NCBI RefSeq assembly: GCF_007748095.1
Contig: NZ_CP036287.1
Span: forward strand, 3,782,001 to 3,846,000
DNA from: Engelhardtia mirabilis
GTDB taxonomy: Bacteria > Planctomycetota > UBA1135 > GCA-002686595
Direction of reading: 5' to 3'
Length of the DNA: 64,000 bases
The translations under genes and the position numbers were made by a program. Shown here piece after piece: positions 43,657 through 54,106 of the stretch; position 1 is the stretch's first letter, and each line of letters begins with the position of its first letter. The notes below the pieces were generated by a model. It was given only the letters and a program-made list of their open reading frames with translations, was not told where the DNA came from and did not search any database.

Positions 43657-44832
43657 ATGGAGCAGCTCCCCGCCCCCCTGCGCGCCCACGCCCGCACCCT
43701 GCTCGGACCGGGTCCCTCTGACGTCGATCCGTCGGTCCTGCGCGCCATCTCCCTGCCCACGGTCGGTCACCTCGACCCGGCCTTCCTGCAGACCATGGAC
43801 GAGATTCGGTCCATGCTCGAATGCCTGCTCGGAGCCCGGGGCGGTCGCACCACGGCCCTGTCCGCGACCGGCTCGGCCGGAATGGAGGCCTGCGTCGTCA
43901 ACCTGGTCGAGCGCGGCGACCGCGTGCTGATCGGCCAGTCCGGAGTCTTCGGCGGTCGCATGGCCGAGGTCGCCCGGCGGGCGGGCGCCGAGGTGACCCT
44001 GGTCGAAGCGGAGTGGGGCCGACCCCTGGAGCTCGAAGCCCTGCGCCGCGCCGCAGCCGGCCGGCAGTTCCGCTTCATTGGCCTGGTCCACGGCGAGACC
44101 TCGACCGGCGTGCTGCAACCCCTCGCGGGCCTGCGTGAGCTCGCCGACGAGTGCGGGGCGCTGCTGCTCGTGGACGCGGTGACGTCCCTCGCGGGCCACC
44201 CGCTCGACGTCCACGCGAGCGGCATCGATGCCCTCTATTCGGGCACCCAGAAGTGCCTCTCCTGCCCGCCGGGCCTCTCGCCGGTGCACTTCTCCGACCG
44301 CGCCATCGCCCGCATCGGCTCGCGCGCCTCGGCGGTGCAGAGCTGGTACCTCGACATCAACCTGATCGAGGCCTACTGGGGCGGGCCGCGGGCCTACCAC
44401 CACACCGCGCCGATCAACATGCTCTTCGGGCTGCACGAGGCCCTGCGCCTGGTGCTGTCCGAGGGGCTCGAGCCGCGTTTCGCGCGCCACGAGCTCAACG
44501 CCCACGCCCTGTGGTCGGGGCTCGAGGCGCTGGGACTCGAGCTGCGCGTGGCCGAGGAGCACCGGCTCAACCCTCTGACGACCGTGAGCATCCCCGACGG
44601 CATCGACGACGCGGCGGTTCGTGGACGCCTGTTGTCGGAATTCGGGATCGAGATTGGCGGCGGCCTGGGCCCGATGAAGGGCAACACCTGGCGCATCGGC
44701 CTGATGGGCTCGGGCAGCTCGCGCCGCAACGTGCACCTGGTGCTCAGCGCCCTGGCCACGGTCCTGGCCGACATGGGCCACCGCGCCCCCGAAAACCCGA
44801 TCGCCGCCGCGGCGAGTGTCTACGACGCCTGA
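43657..44832 (+). CDS. Class V aminotransferase (alanine/serine-glyoxylate transaminase-like)
   Basis: A 391-residue fold-type I PLP enzyme. LLGPGPSDVDPSVLRAIS is the family opening. ATGSAGMEACVVNL is the phosphate-binding loop, VDAVTSLAGHPLDV carries the PLP-contacting Asp, and SGTQ-K199-CLSCPPGLSPV holds the Schiff-base lysine. The C-terminal GIEIGGGLGPMKGNTWRIGL contains the substrate-carboxylate arginine. Close relatives convert glyoxylate with Ala or Ser to Gly. Length is as expected for the family. It is transcribed alone, divergently from the thioesterase. Confidence 0.92.
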   Translation: MEQLPAPLRAHARTLLGPGPSDVDPSVLRAISLPTVGHLDPAFLQTMDEIRSMLECLLGARGGRTTALSATGSAGMEACVVNLVERGDRVLIGQSGVFGGRMAEVARRAGAEVTLVEAEWGRPLELEALRRAAAGRQFRFIGLVHGETSTGVLQPLAGLRELADECGALLLVDAVTSLAGHPLDVHASGIDALYSGTQKCLSCPPGLSPVHFSDRAIARIGSRASAVQSWYLDINLIEAYWGGPRAYHHTAPINMLFGLHEALRLVLSEGLEPRFARHELNAHALWSGLEALGLELRVAEEHRLNPLTTVSIPDGIDDAAVRGRLLSEFGIEIGGGLGPMKGNTWRIGLMGSGSSRRNVHLVLSALATVLADMGHRAPENPIAAAASVYDA

Positions 44833-44955
44833 GCGCCGACCGCGAAGCCGGCTGATCGACGCCAGCGCTGCACCCGGATGGCGCCTGAGCGGGCTTTGGA
44901 ACCCGGCGGTCGTGGATTCGAGCTGCCGCGGATCCGCGAGGAACGAGGAATACGT

Positions 44956-45609
44956 CTATGGGCGCTCAAAGACCGTGCGGCCGTCGTTGCCCTTGAGGCG
45001 CAGGCCGGGAACGCCCTGGGACGAGACCCCGAGTGAGACGCGGGTGCGCCCGTCGTCGCCGGTGAGCTCCAGGCCCGGTCGGCCGTCCTCGAGCACGCGC
45101 AGGTCGGCGCTGCCGCCGTCGCCCGGGTCCTTGACGCGCAGGCGCGTCGAGCCGTCGGCCATCAGGCCGGCCTCGAGCACGGCCTGAGCCTTGCCGTTCG
45201 CGAAGCGCAACAGCGGCAGGCCGTCCTCGGCTACCCCGATGAAGGCCCTGGGCGTTCCGAGTCGATCGGTGATCAACATGCGGGCCTCGCCCTTGGTCCC
45301 CACGAAGAACTCGGCGCGGGCGGTCTCGGATTCGTCGTAGAGACCCAGTCCGCATTCCCCGGACCCGAGCACGCCGAGCCAGACGCGCTTGCGACCCTCG
45401 GAGTCGCGCAGGATCAGCTCGTCGTTGGGCAGGCCCTCGACCACTTCCTCCTGCGCTGCGGGAGTGGAGTCCTGTCGGGTGAAGCTGACCACCAGCAACG
45501 CCACCGCAGCCGCGGCCCCGGCGGCCGCCATGGCCCGCCCCCGACGACGCCCGCGTTCGAGCTCGGCCAGACGACGCTCGAGGCTCTCGATCTTCTGCAT
45601 CGCGTCCAT
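44956..45609 (-). CDS. Single-pass membrane protein with repeated beta-strand motif
   Basis: A 217-residue protein. The ATG at 45609 is supported by GGGAG 8-9 nt upstream and lies one base after the upstream stop. Residues 4-18 form a short coiled coil (QKIESLERRLAELER), 22-42 a membrane helix, and from residue 55 there is a repetitive module of the type L-R-D-x-x-G-x-x-R-x-x-L-G-V: ELILRDSEGRKRVWLGVL, MLITDRLGTPRAFIGVAEDG and LELTGDDGRTRVSLGVSSQG. Such repeats form short beta-solenoid or fibre-like structures. The function is unknown; it is the last gene of the OPT transporter operon. Confidence 0.7.
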   Translation of the reverse strand: MDAMQKIESLERRLAELERGRRRGRAMAAAGAAAAVALLVVSFTRQDSTPAAQEEVVEGLPNDELILRDSEGRKRVWLGVLGSGECGLGLYDESETARAEFFVGTKGEARMLITDRLGTPRAFIGVAEDGLPLLRFANGKAQAVLEAGLMADGSTRLRVKDPGDGGSADLRVLEDGRPGLELTGDDGRTRVSLGVSSQGVPGLRLKGNDGRTVFERP

Positions 45610-45610
45610 A

Positions 45611-46858
45611 TCAGTTCTCCCTGCCACCCGGCGACCAGACCACGTACTCCGCGCCACTGTCGGTGCGCGACACCGACGGCTTGCCGCCCAGGGCCTCGAG
45701 CGCGGTCTCGAAGGGTTCGATGCACTCCGCGAGGCTTTGGACGGACTCGTCGCGGTAGCCGTCGGCCGCCGCGGACCAGGCCCGCGAGAGGCGGCGTTCG
45801 CCGGTCGAGAAGGCGGTCATCACCTGGGCGTAGACCCGTCCGCCGAGCTCCGCCCGCAGCTGCTCCTTGGCCTCGCCGAAGGCGAAGACCTGCTCGCCCA
45901 GGAGCGCGTCGCAGGAGGTCATCAGGTCCTCGCGCGACAGACCGGCGATTGCGGCGTTCATGGCTCGAACCCGCTCGACGACGACCTTGAGCGACTCGCG
46001 CGGGCTCGCCTCGTCGCCCGCCTCCGCGGCCTGGGCCGCCGCCAGGGCCGACTCGACACGGGCGCTACGCATCAACATCACGCCGATCACCATCACCAGG
46101 AGCCCGCCTCCAAAGAACCAACGGGCACCCCAGGCGTTCACGTCCCAGGGTGCAGCGGGAATGTTCACCGACACGTCGGCGAAGCCCAGCTCGGTCAGGC
46201 GAGCGGCCAGGTCCGCATCGACGAAGCGCCCGGCCCGTGCGACCGAGCGCATGGTCGGGATGCCGACCACCAGGGCGCTCGATCCCATGGCGGCGAGGTC
46301 GGCCGCGGTGCCCACGACCCGCGCGCCGTCGGGCGCGCTCTCGGTGGTCACGCTGAGCTGTTCGACGCCGTCGAGGTCGGTTGTGCCGAAGACAACGCCG
46401 CCCTCCGGCAGCACTCCGGAATCGGCCTCGAAGTCGACCGCGAAGGCCTCGAGCTCGGCGGCCCGCTTCAAGCGCGAGGTCGCCTCTTCCCGACTCACTC
46501 CGGCGCCGCTCGCGATGTCGGCGTAGAGCGGCTCTGCCAGCACACGACCCTCGCTGTCGGAGGTCGCCACCAGCTCGGACTTGACCGGCATCCGGCGCAC
46601 GCGAACCGACTCGGCGCCCGCCGCTCGCAGGGCCTCCACCGCCGCACCGGTCACCGGCGCGCCGGCCTCGGCTACGACCAGCGGCTCGGCGCCCTGCTCG
46701 ACCTCGCTGGTCACGTCCTGGAACAACAACGTCGCAGGATCGTCGAGGGCCACGCTGCCCAGGGGCTGCGCGATCCACGGCTTCTCCCCGGCGGCCGCAG
46801 CCAGGGAGGCGACAACGGTTCCGACGACCAGCAGCAACTGTCCGATCGAACCCTTCAC
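45611..46858 (-). CDS. Unknown membrane protein of the OPT transporter operon
   Basis: A 415-residue protein. Residues 1-24 are a signal peptide or first helix, and a single strong membrane helix lies near residues 247-265 (WFFGGGLLVMVIGVMLM). The first part (25-240) would be outside the cytoplasm and contains KOW-like or SAF-like beta segments (EPLVVAEAGAPVTGAAVEAL, RVLAEPLYADIAS). The last 150 residues are helical and cytoplasmic. The ATG overlaps the OPT stop (ATGA). It may be an accessory subunit of that transporter. No known family is recognised. Confidence 0.65.
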   Translation of the reverse strand: MKGSIGQLLLVVGTVVASLAAAAGEKPWIAQPLGSVALDDPATLLFQDVTSEVEQGAEPLVVAEAGAPVTGAAVEALRAAGAESVRVRRMPVKSELVATSDSEGRVLAEPLYADIASGAGVSREEATSRLKRAAELEAFAVDFEADSGVLPEGGVVFGTTDLDGVEQLSVTTESAPDGARVVGTAADLAAMGSSALVVGIPTMRSVARAGRFVDADLAARLTELGFADVSVNIPAAPWDVNAWGARWFFGGGLLVMVIGVMLMRSARVESALAAAQAAEAGDEASPRESLKVVVERVRAMNAAIAGLSREDLMTSCDALLGEQVFAFGEAKEQLRAELGGRVYAQVMTAFSTGERRLSRAWSAAADGYRDESVQSLAECIEPFETALEALGGKPSVSRTDSGAEYVVWSPGGREN

Positions 46859-48753
46859 GCGGCACCCCCGAAGATGAAGGCGACTCCGGCCACGACGACG
46901 CCGACCATGCCCTCACCGACGAGCAAGCCGGCGGCGAATGGCAACCCCCAGCGCTCGGTCCAACCACGGCCCTTGACCGCGATGCAGAACATCTGGATCA
47001 GGCAGCCCAGGCCGTAAGGCAAGAGGTACATCAGCGGCAGGTACATCGACAGGCCCACCAGGACTCCCAGGCCACCGAGGCCCGAGAGGGACAGGACTAC
47101 CCCGATGGCCGCGCCCATGCCGTACAGGTGAATCGGCGCGTCCCCGCCACGCATGCTCTCGATCACGGCCTGAAGCGCTACCGCCTGGGCCGCCGGCACG
47201 TCCGTGCCGTCGCCGAAGGGGACCCCGACGGTGGTCAGGTTGTTCTGGGCGATCAGGTAGACCACCAGGAGCGCGATCGCGGGTCCGATCCAGACCACCG
47301 ACATCTCGACGATCTGCTGGCGGATGGGCTTCGCCCCCACCAGGTGACCGGTCTTCAGGTCCTGCATCATGTCCGCGCAAAGAGTCATCGCGACGCACAC
47401 GGCGGCGCCGATCATGACCGCGGGGATGACCTGCATGTCGGTCAGGAACATGCAGATCAGCACCGTCACCAACGCGATGCCCGAGATCGGGCTCCAGTCG
47501 GTCATACCGGTGCACTGGGCGATGACGATGCCCGCGAACCACATCCAGGCCGTCCCCATGCCGGCGATCAGAGCCGCCTGCCCCATCGAGCCATCGGTGA
47601 TCGTCGAGCGGGCGGCGAAGAACAGCACGGCGAAGGCGGCGGGGATCGCGATCGCGAGCACCCACATGGGCATCTCCTCGCGACCGCGACCGGACTTGGA
47701 GGAGCTCCCGGAGGAACTGAACGCGCCGCGCATCGCCGGCAGGGCGAGCAGCAGGCCGACCAGCGCGCCACCCAGGAGCATGCCGATACCCAGGGGCCGG
47801 TTCATGGCGCCGCGCACGACCGCGGCCGCGGCCTCGGCGCTGGTTCCGAAGGCGACCCAGTCGTTGGCGAAGGCGATCGGCGTGATGACCCAGTAGGCCA
47901 GGATGCCGCCGGCGAGGACCACCAGGCCGGGTCGACCGGTGATGAAGCCCGCGCCCAGGGCGAAGGGCGCGATGGCCCACACGAAGGTCAACTCCGGGCG
48001 CCAGAAGTCACCCAGGGCCGCGGCCATGGGAATCGTCAGGTCGATCGTCTCGTCGCCCAGGATCGGAATGCCGAGCTGGCTCAGGGTCGGCCAGTCCAGG
48101 CCGCCGAAGACCTTGTTGAGCTGAGGCACCTGGACCAGGAAGGTCACGACCATCGCCACCAGGATCCCGACCACGAGCACCAGGGACTTCTGGATCCCCT
48201 CGCCCGGCGAGCGCAGCACCGTGGCCACCGCCGTGCCGGTCGGGAAGCGCAGGCGATCGAGCTCGATCATCTGCTTGCGCGTGGGGATGATGAAGGCCAC
48301 CCCCAGGATCGCGCCCGCCGCGCACGCCGCCGCCAGCCAGACCCAGTCGGTCCAACCCCAGGTGGATTGCAGCCCCAAGAGGAACAACACCGGGACCGTG
48401 AAGATCACGCCCGAGTTGGAGGTGTTGACCGAGGAGGCGATGGTCTGGCCGATGTTGTTCTCGACGATCGTGCCCTTGCGCAGGATTCCGCGCAGCACGC
48501 CCCAGCCCAACACCGCGGCCACCGCGCTGCCCCCGACGGTGAAGCCGATCTTCAGCCCCGAGTAGGTGATCGACGCGTTGAGCAGCGCGCCCACGACGAT
48601 GCCGAAGACGATCGAGGAGATCGTCACTTCGCGGTAGGGCCCCTGCTTGCCCGGAGGCTGGGTCTCGGGCGCTCGATAGGCGCCGCCGGGGGCGATCGCG
48701 GAGGGCGAATCGCCGGGAGAAGCGGGGGGCGGGACTTGCTCGGAGTTGGACAC
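46855..48753 (-). CDS. OPT family oligopeptide/metal-chelate transporter
   Basis: A 632-residue polytopic protein. The GTG at 48753 (VSNSEQVPPPAS) is preferred to the ATG at 48864, which would add residues with no family similarity. After a proline-rich cytoplasmic start comes REVTISSIVFGIVVGALLNA, then TYSGLKIGFTVGGSAVAAVL, NNIGQTIASSVNTSNSGVIF and FPTGTAVATVLRSPGEG, all signatures of the OPT/YSL superfamily (PF03169). About 14-16 helices are visible. The family moves small peptides or metal-siderophore complexes by proton symport. It is the first gene of a three-gene operon. Confidence 0.92.
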   Translation of the reverse strand: MSNSEQVPPPASPGDSPSAIAPGGAYRAPETQPPGKQGPYREVTISSIVFGIVVGALLNASITYSGLKIGFTVGGSAVAAVLGWGVLRGILRKGTIVENNIGQTIASSVNTSNSGVIFTVPVLFLLGLQSTWGWTDWVWLAAACAAGAILGVAFIIPTRKQMIELDRLRFPTGTAVATVLRSPGEGIQKSLVLVVGILVAMVVTFLVQVPQLNKVFGGLDWPTLSQLGIPILGDETIDLTIPMAAALGDFWRPELTFVWAIAPFALGAGFITGRPGLVVLAGGILAYWVITPIAFANDWVAFGTSAEAAAAVVRGAMNRPLGIGMLLGGALVGLLLALPAMRGAFSSSGSSSKSGRGREEMPMWVLAIAIPAAFAVLFFAARSTITDGSMGQAALIAGMGTAWMWFAGIVIAQCTGMTDWSPISGIALVTVLICMFLTDMQVIPAVMIGAAVCVAMTLCADMMQDLKTGHLVGAKPIRQQIVEMSVVWIGPAIALLVVYLIAQNNLTTVGVPFGDGTDVPAAQAVALQAVIESMRGGDAPIHLYGMGAAIGVVLSLSGLGGLGVLVGLSMYLPLMYLLPYGLGCLIQMFCIAVKGRGWTERWGLPFAAGLLVGEGMVGVVVAGVAFIFGGAA

Positions 48754-49093
48754 ACTCGGCTCCGTGGGTGGACCGTGACCGGCGGAGTCGAGAAATCGAC
48801 ACCACCTCGCCGCCCCGCACGGGGACGGCCGGTCCAGGATCGCGGTCCGTGGGGGCCGGGTCAACGACCGCGGTGGTTGAGCCGTCGGAGACTTGGCACC
48901 GATCTGTCACCGAGATCGAAGCCGAGCGCGTCCGAGCCGTGATCCTTGCCCGCTTCCCGCCCGTGGTCGGCAACCGACGAGGCGACCCGCCCGGGGCCAG
49001 GAGCGAAGCTCCGCCGGTGGCCCGCCGGACCGGCGAGACGTCTTCGGAGCGTCGCTCGATCCCACAGGTCGCGCTCGCTGCAGGCCGCCGGGC
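48754..49093. other. Upstream region of the OPT operon, no gene seen
   Basis: About 340 bp between the saccharopine-dehydrogenase-like stop and the OPT start. No frame has coding character and no tRNA or repeat is seen. It should hold the OPT promoter, but no TAnnnT hexamer stands close to the GTG at 48753. Confidence 0.5.
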
Positions 49094-50173
49094 CTAGACC
49101 GGTTGGCTGGCGCGCCAGCCCCCCAGATCGCCTCGATGTAGCGTCAAGCCGGCTCCCGCGACGGACTCGAGGAACTCGGCCTCGGTCACTCGACCCAGGC
49201 ACGCGCCGGCGCCCGGCTCGAGTTCTTCGCCCGCGATCAGTCGGCGGGCGAGGACACGCGCAGCCCCAGTCTCCACCACCAGGCCTGGGGTCTCACCCAG
49301 CAGGCTGACCCGCGACTCGACCGGCAGGCGCTTGTCGTTCAACCCGCGGACCAGCACGGTCACACCGGCCAGGCGCGGCGATCCTCCCAGGGCCGCCAAG
49401 CGGCGCAGCTTGGCCAGGGCCAAGGGTCCGCGACTGCCACGCAGGGCCCACTCGGCCACGCGATTTCGCAGGCTGCCTTGGAAGGACAGCGAGACCCTGA
49501 CGCTGGTGGCCTTGAGGGGGTAGCCGTTCAAGAGCTCCAGGTCGGCGCAGTCCAGATTGAAGCTGCGTTGGGCGCCCAGGGGTCGGGGATGCTCGAAGGC
49601 CCGGGCGTCGCCGAAGAACTCGCGTTCGGTCCACTCGCCCCCGAGCAGCATGCGGACCTTCTCGGGCCCGGCACCCAACCACTCGTCGGCCGTCGCCGGC
49701 CCGTAGCGCGCGCGGGCGCCAGGTGCGACGCCGACCTGGACCTCGTTGACCCGCACCATCGGCGCCGCCGCCGCCCGGGCGAGGGCGTCGAGCCCCCCGC
49801 AGAAGAAGCCCGCCCCGGCCAGGGCCACGCGGCCGCGCTCCCGTGCCAAGTCATTGAGTCCATCCATGCCCAGCACCCAGGACCGCGCCGCGGAGACGTC
49901 CAACCAGTGAGCGCCCGCCAGGAGAGCCGCCCGAGGAAGGGCCAGATCGCGGCCGGCGAAGCGGCTCGCATCGATCACCAGCCCGACGCCCTCGAGAGCC
50001 GCGGGCCAGGTGGCGGGCTGTGCGGTGTCGAGCACGCAGGTCTCGGCGCCAGCAGTGCCAGCCTGCGCTCGGGCGTCGCGACCGCAAAGTCGCAGCGACG
50101 CGCCATCGGCAACCAGGGACTCGGCGATCGCGCGCCCGAGGGCGCCGCGGCCGCCAATGATCAGGACCTTCAT
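49094..50173 (-). CDS. Saccharopine dehydrogenase-like NAD(P)-binding protein
   Basis: A 359-residue protein. The N-terminus is a Rossmann fold, MKVLIIGGRGALGRAIAESL, with the G-G-x-G-x-x-G fingerprint at residues 7-13. Next comes VGLVIDASRFAGRDLALPRA, and a second domain includes VALAGAGFFCGGLDALARAA. The layout matches bacterial Sacchrp_dh_NADP family proteins, which include saccharopine reductases and many uncharacterised oxidoreductases. The substrate is unknown. It is followed on the left by the OPT upstream region and preceded by the YjbQ-like gene, 31 bp away on the same strand. Confidence 0.8.
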   Translation of the reverse strand: MKVLIIGGRGALGRAIAESLVADGASLRLCGRDARAQAGTAGAETCVLDTAQPATWPAALEGVGLVIDASRFAGRDLALPRAALLAGAHWLDVSAARSWVLGMDGLNDLARERGRVALAGAGFFCGGLDALARAAAAPMVRVNEVQVGVAPGARARYGPATADEWLGAGPEKVRMLLGGEWTEREFFGDARAFEHPRPLGAQRSFNLDCADLELLNGYPLKATSVRVSLSFQGSLRNRVAEWALRGSRGPLALAKLRRLAALGGSPRLAGVTVLVRGLNDKRLPVESRVSLLGETPGLVVETGAARVLARRLIAGEELEPGAGACLGRVTEAEFLESVAGAGLTLHRGDLGGWRASQPV

Positions 50174-50204
50174 CGGGAGAGAATCGTCGTCGAGAGGGAA
50201 GTTG

Positions 50205-50633
50205 TCAGCGGCGCCCCACCACGGTCACGTCGAGCTGGCGCCGGTGGGCGGCGAGGCGGTGCTCCCACAGGTAGAGGGCCTGCCAGGTCCCGAAGGCGCA
50301 GCGCCCGTCGCGCACGGGCACGCCGACCGAGGTCTGGGTCAGTGCCGCCCGCACGTGCGCCGGCATGTCGTCGGGGCCCTCGGCCACGTGCTGATAGAGG
50401 CCGTCGCCGTCGGGCACGAGACGCGCCAGGAACGCGTCCAGGTCGCGCCGAACGTCGGGGTCCGCGTTCTCGCTGATCACCAGACTCGCGCTGGTGTGGC
50501 GCAGGAAGACCTGGGCCAGCCCATTGCGCACTCCGGACTCGGCGACCACGTGTTGGAGCTGCGCCGTCACGTCGATCGTGCCGCGGCCGGGGGAATCGAC
50601 GGTGATGCAGTCGGTGTGAAGCTCGAGAACCAT
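50205..50633 (-). CDS. YjbQ/UPF0047 family protein (secondary thiamine-phosphate synthase activity)
   Basis: A 142-residue protein from the ATG at 50633; the open frame runs to 50663. The family signature is intact: GLAQVFLRHTSASLVISENA holds the catalytic histidine, followed by DPDVRRDLDAFLARLVP, then YQHVAEGPDDMPAHVRAALT, GTWQALYLWEHR and LDVTVVG. YjbQ relatives form a trimer and show weak thiamine phosphate synthase activity in vitro; the physiological role is not settled. A TATGCT hexamer lies 25 nt upstream. Confidence 0.9.
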   Translation of the reverse strand: MVLELHTDCITVDSPGRGTIDVTAQLQHVVAESGVRNGLAQVFLRHTSASLVISENADPDVRRDLDAFLARLVPDGDGLYQHVAEGPDDMPAHVRAALTQTSVGVPVRDGRCAFGTWQALYLWEHRLAAHRRQLDVTVVGRR

Positions 50634-50658
50634 GGCGCGGTCGGCGGATCGGGCCGAC

Positions 50659-50664
50659 AGCATA
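50659..50664 (-). promoter_or_regulatory. Putative -10 element (TATGCT)
   Basis: Minus-strand TATGCT in the context GGCGTATGCTG, 25 nt before the ATG at 50633. Confidence 0.4.
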
Positions 50665-50774
50665 CGCCGAATGACTCGCGCCCCGACGCCGTCCCACGAC
50701 TGTGTCGCGGGGCGGCGCCGGGGCGCGGGCGTCGGAGGTGTCCGTCGATCGACGAGCGACCGACGGATTCCGCC

Positions 50775-52403
<1,629 letters not shown>

Positions 52404-52559
52404 GGGTATCGATCGAGGGTTCGGGGGGTGGGAAGAGAGAGTAGTGACGGCGGGGAGCCCCCTCAGGATCCCCCGGACTGGGGGAACCGTCAATCCGGAC
52501 GCTGAGGCTGCGATTCGGAGCCTTGCCCCACGGGGTCCCCAAGGCGTTCACTGGCGCCG

Positions 52560-54075
52560 ATGAGTTCCGACCGGCCGCCCGACGACACTTCCGGGCTCGA
52601 GCGAGGGCGGTGGTTCGTGGCCGCGGCGCTGATCGTCGGTGGCGTTCTGCGTCTGCGGACCGCTTCATCCCGAAGTCTGTGGTTGGACGAGTTCCACAGC
52701 CTGCACCACGCGCTCACCCCCCGGGCCGAGCGCGCTGCTCTCCGGGTTGGCGGTGGACAACCACCCGCCGGCGTCCTTCCTGCTGATCCAGCAGTGGTCC
52801 CGAATCGCAGGGGAGGGCGCTGTGGCCCTGCGACTGCCGGCGGTGGTCTACGGAATCTTGACGATCTGGCTCGTGGCGAGGATCGCGGCGCGACTGGCGC
52901 CGGCGAGGCCCCGGGTGGCCGCCGCGGTGGCGGCGACCGCGATGGCCTGCTCGGGGCTAGCCGTTCTGCTGGGCGCCGAGATCCGCATGTACTCGCTCTT
53001 GGCCCTGTGCGTGGCCGGAGTGCTCGAGGCACTGGCCGCGTGGTGCATCGACCGTGAGCGCGATTCTCAGGCTGCCCTGCCCTGGCGCACGGCGGCCTGG
53101 GTCGCCCTGGGACTTTCGACCCACTACTGGTTCCTGCACCATCTGGCCCTGTTCGGGGCCGTGGCCCTCGGCGCCGGACTGGCGGGACTCGGTCCGCGCT
53201 GGCGGCCCCGGGACCTCGCGCCCCTGGTCCTGGGACTGGTCCTGGCGGCGCCCTGGTACCTGACGGGCTTCCGCGAGCAGTTGACCGGCCACGACCTGTG
53301 GCCCGGGGGCAGCGGCGTCAGCCTGGGGGAGTTGGCCCAGAGCTACCTGCTGCTTCTGTTCTTCAACCTCGGCACACTGCCGAGCGCCGCCAAGCTCGTC
53401 CTCGCCGCCGCCGGGGCCGCGCTCCTGGGACTCGGAGCCTTCGGGGCCGTGGTCGGCGTGGCGCGCAGCACGGGCACCAGGCGCACGGCACTGGTCGCCG
53501 TGGCAGTCACCGCGCTGCTCTTGGGCCCCTGGGGCGCCGTGGTCGCCCACCTTTTTCCACGCGCCGGCTTCAACTGGAACTACCTGGCAGGGGCGATCCC
53601 GGCCCTCGCGGTGCTGATCGGCCTGGGAGCCGCGCGCCTGCCGACCCGGCCGCGGCTGCTCGTGGTCAGTCCCCTGCTCGCCCTGCTCGCGGCAGGCGCC
53701 GTGACCCAGGCCGAATCCGTGGGCACCGAAGACCTGCGCGGCGCCGTGGATTACGTGCTCACCGACGCCCGTCCCGGTGAAGCCGTCTTGCCGGTGGAGT
53801 GGCAGCCGCCCTTCTTCCCCCACGGCCAGGCCTGGCGCTTCTACGCCGACGGGCGCGCGGACGACCTGGTGCTGCTCGACCACGGCGCCAACTACGAGCT
53901 GCTCGAGCTGCCAGTGCCCATTCCCGAGCGAGTCCACGTCGTACGCCGGGGCCTGCCGCTGCAGACCGCCCTCCTGGCTCAGCTCGCGGAGCTCTACGAA
54001 CGCGAAGACGCCGCAGCCTTCGGCTACGGAGTCTCCGTGCAGACCTTCTCGGGACCGCGGGCCCAGGATCGCTGA
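52560..54075 (+). pseudogene. GT39/ArnT-like membrane glycosyltransferase, frameshifted
   Basis: Two frames together make one protein of about 504 residues. Frame 1 from the ATG at 52560 gives RGRWFVAAALIVGGVLRLRT, then SLWLDEFHSLHHALTP, the D-E motif of GT-C mannosyl/aminoarabinose transferases. Frame 2 continues LLSGLAVDNHPPASFLLIQQ and the remaining helices to 54075. Deleting one C from the C6 run at 52717-52722 joins them smoothly as ALTPGPSALLSGLAVDNHPP. About ten helices and a C-terminal globular part follow. The break may be a sequencing or assembly error, a recent mutation or a slippery site. The TGA stop lies in a copy of the gene-end repeat. Confidence 0.75.
52717..52722 (+). other. 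C6 homopolymer at the frameshift point
   Basis: Six consecutive C. One base fewer restores a continuous reading frame for the GT39-like gene. Confidence 0.7.
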
Positions 54076-54088
54076 TCCAGGACCCTAG
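54072..54088 (-). repeat. Copy of the dispersed gene-end motif (17 bp, one mismatch)
   Basis: CTGATCCAGGACCCTAG matches 60892-60908 at 16 of 17 bases. It contains the TGA stop of the glycosyltransferase gene and lies between two convergent genes. Confidence 0.45.
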
Positions 54089-54106
54089 CCCGCTCGACGA
54101 CCGGAC

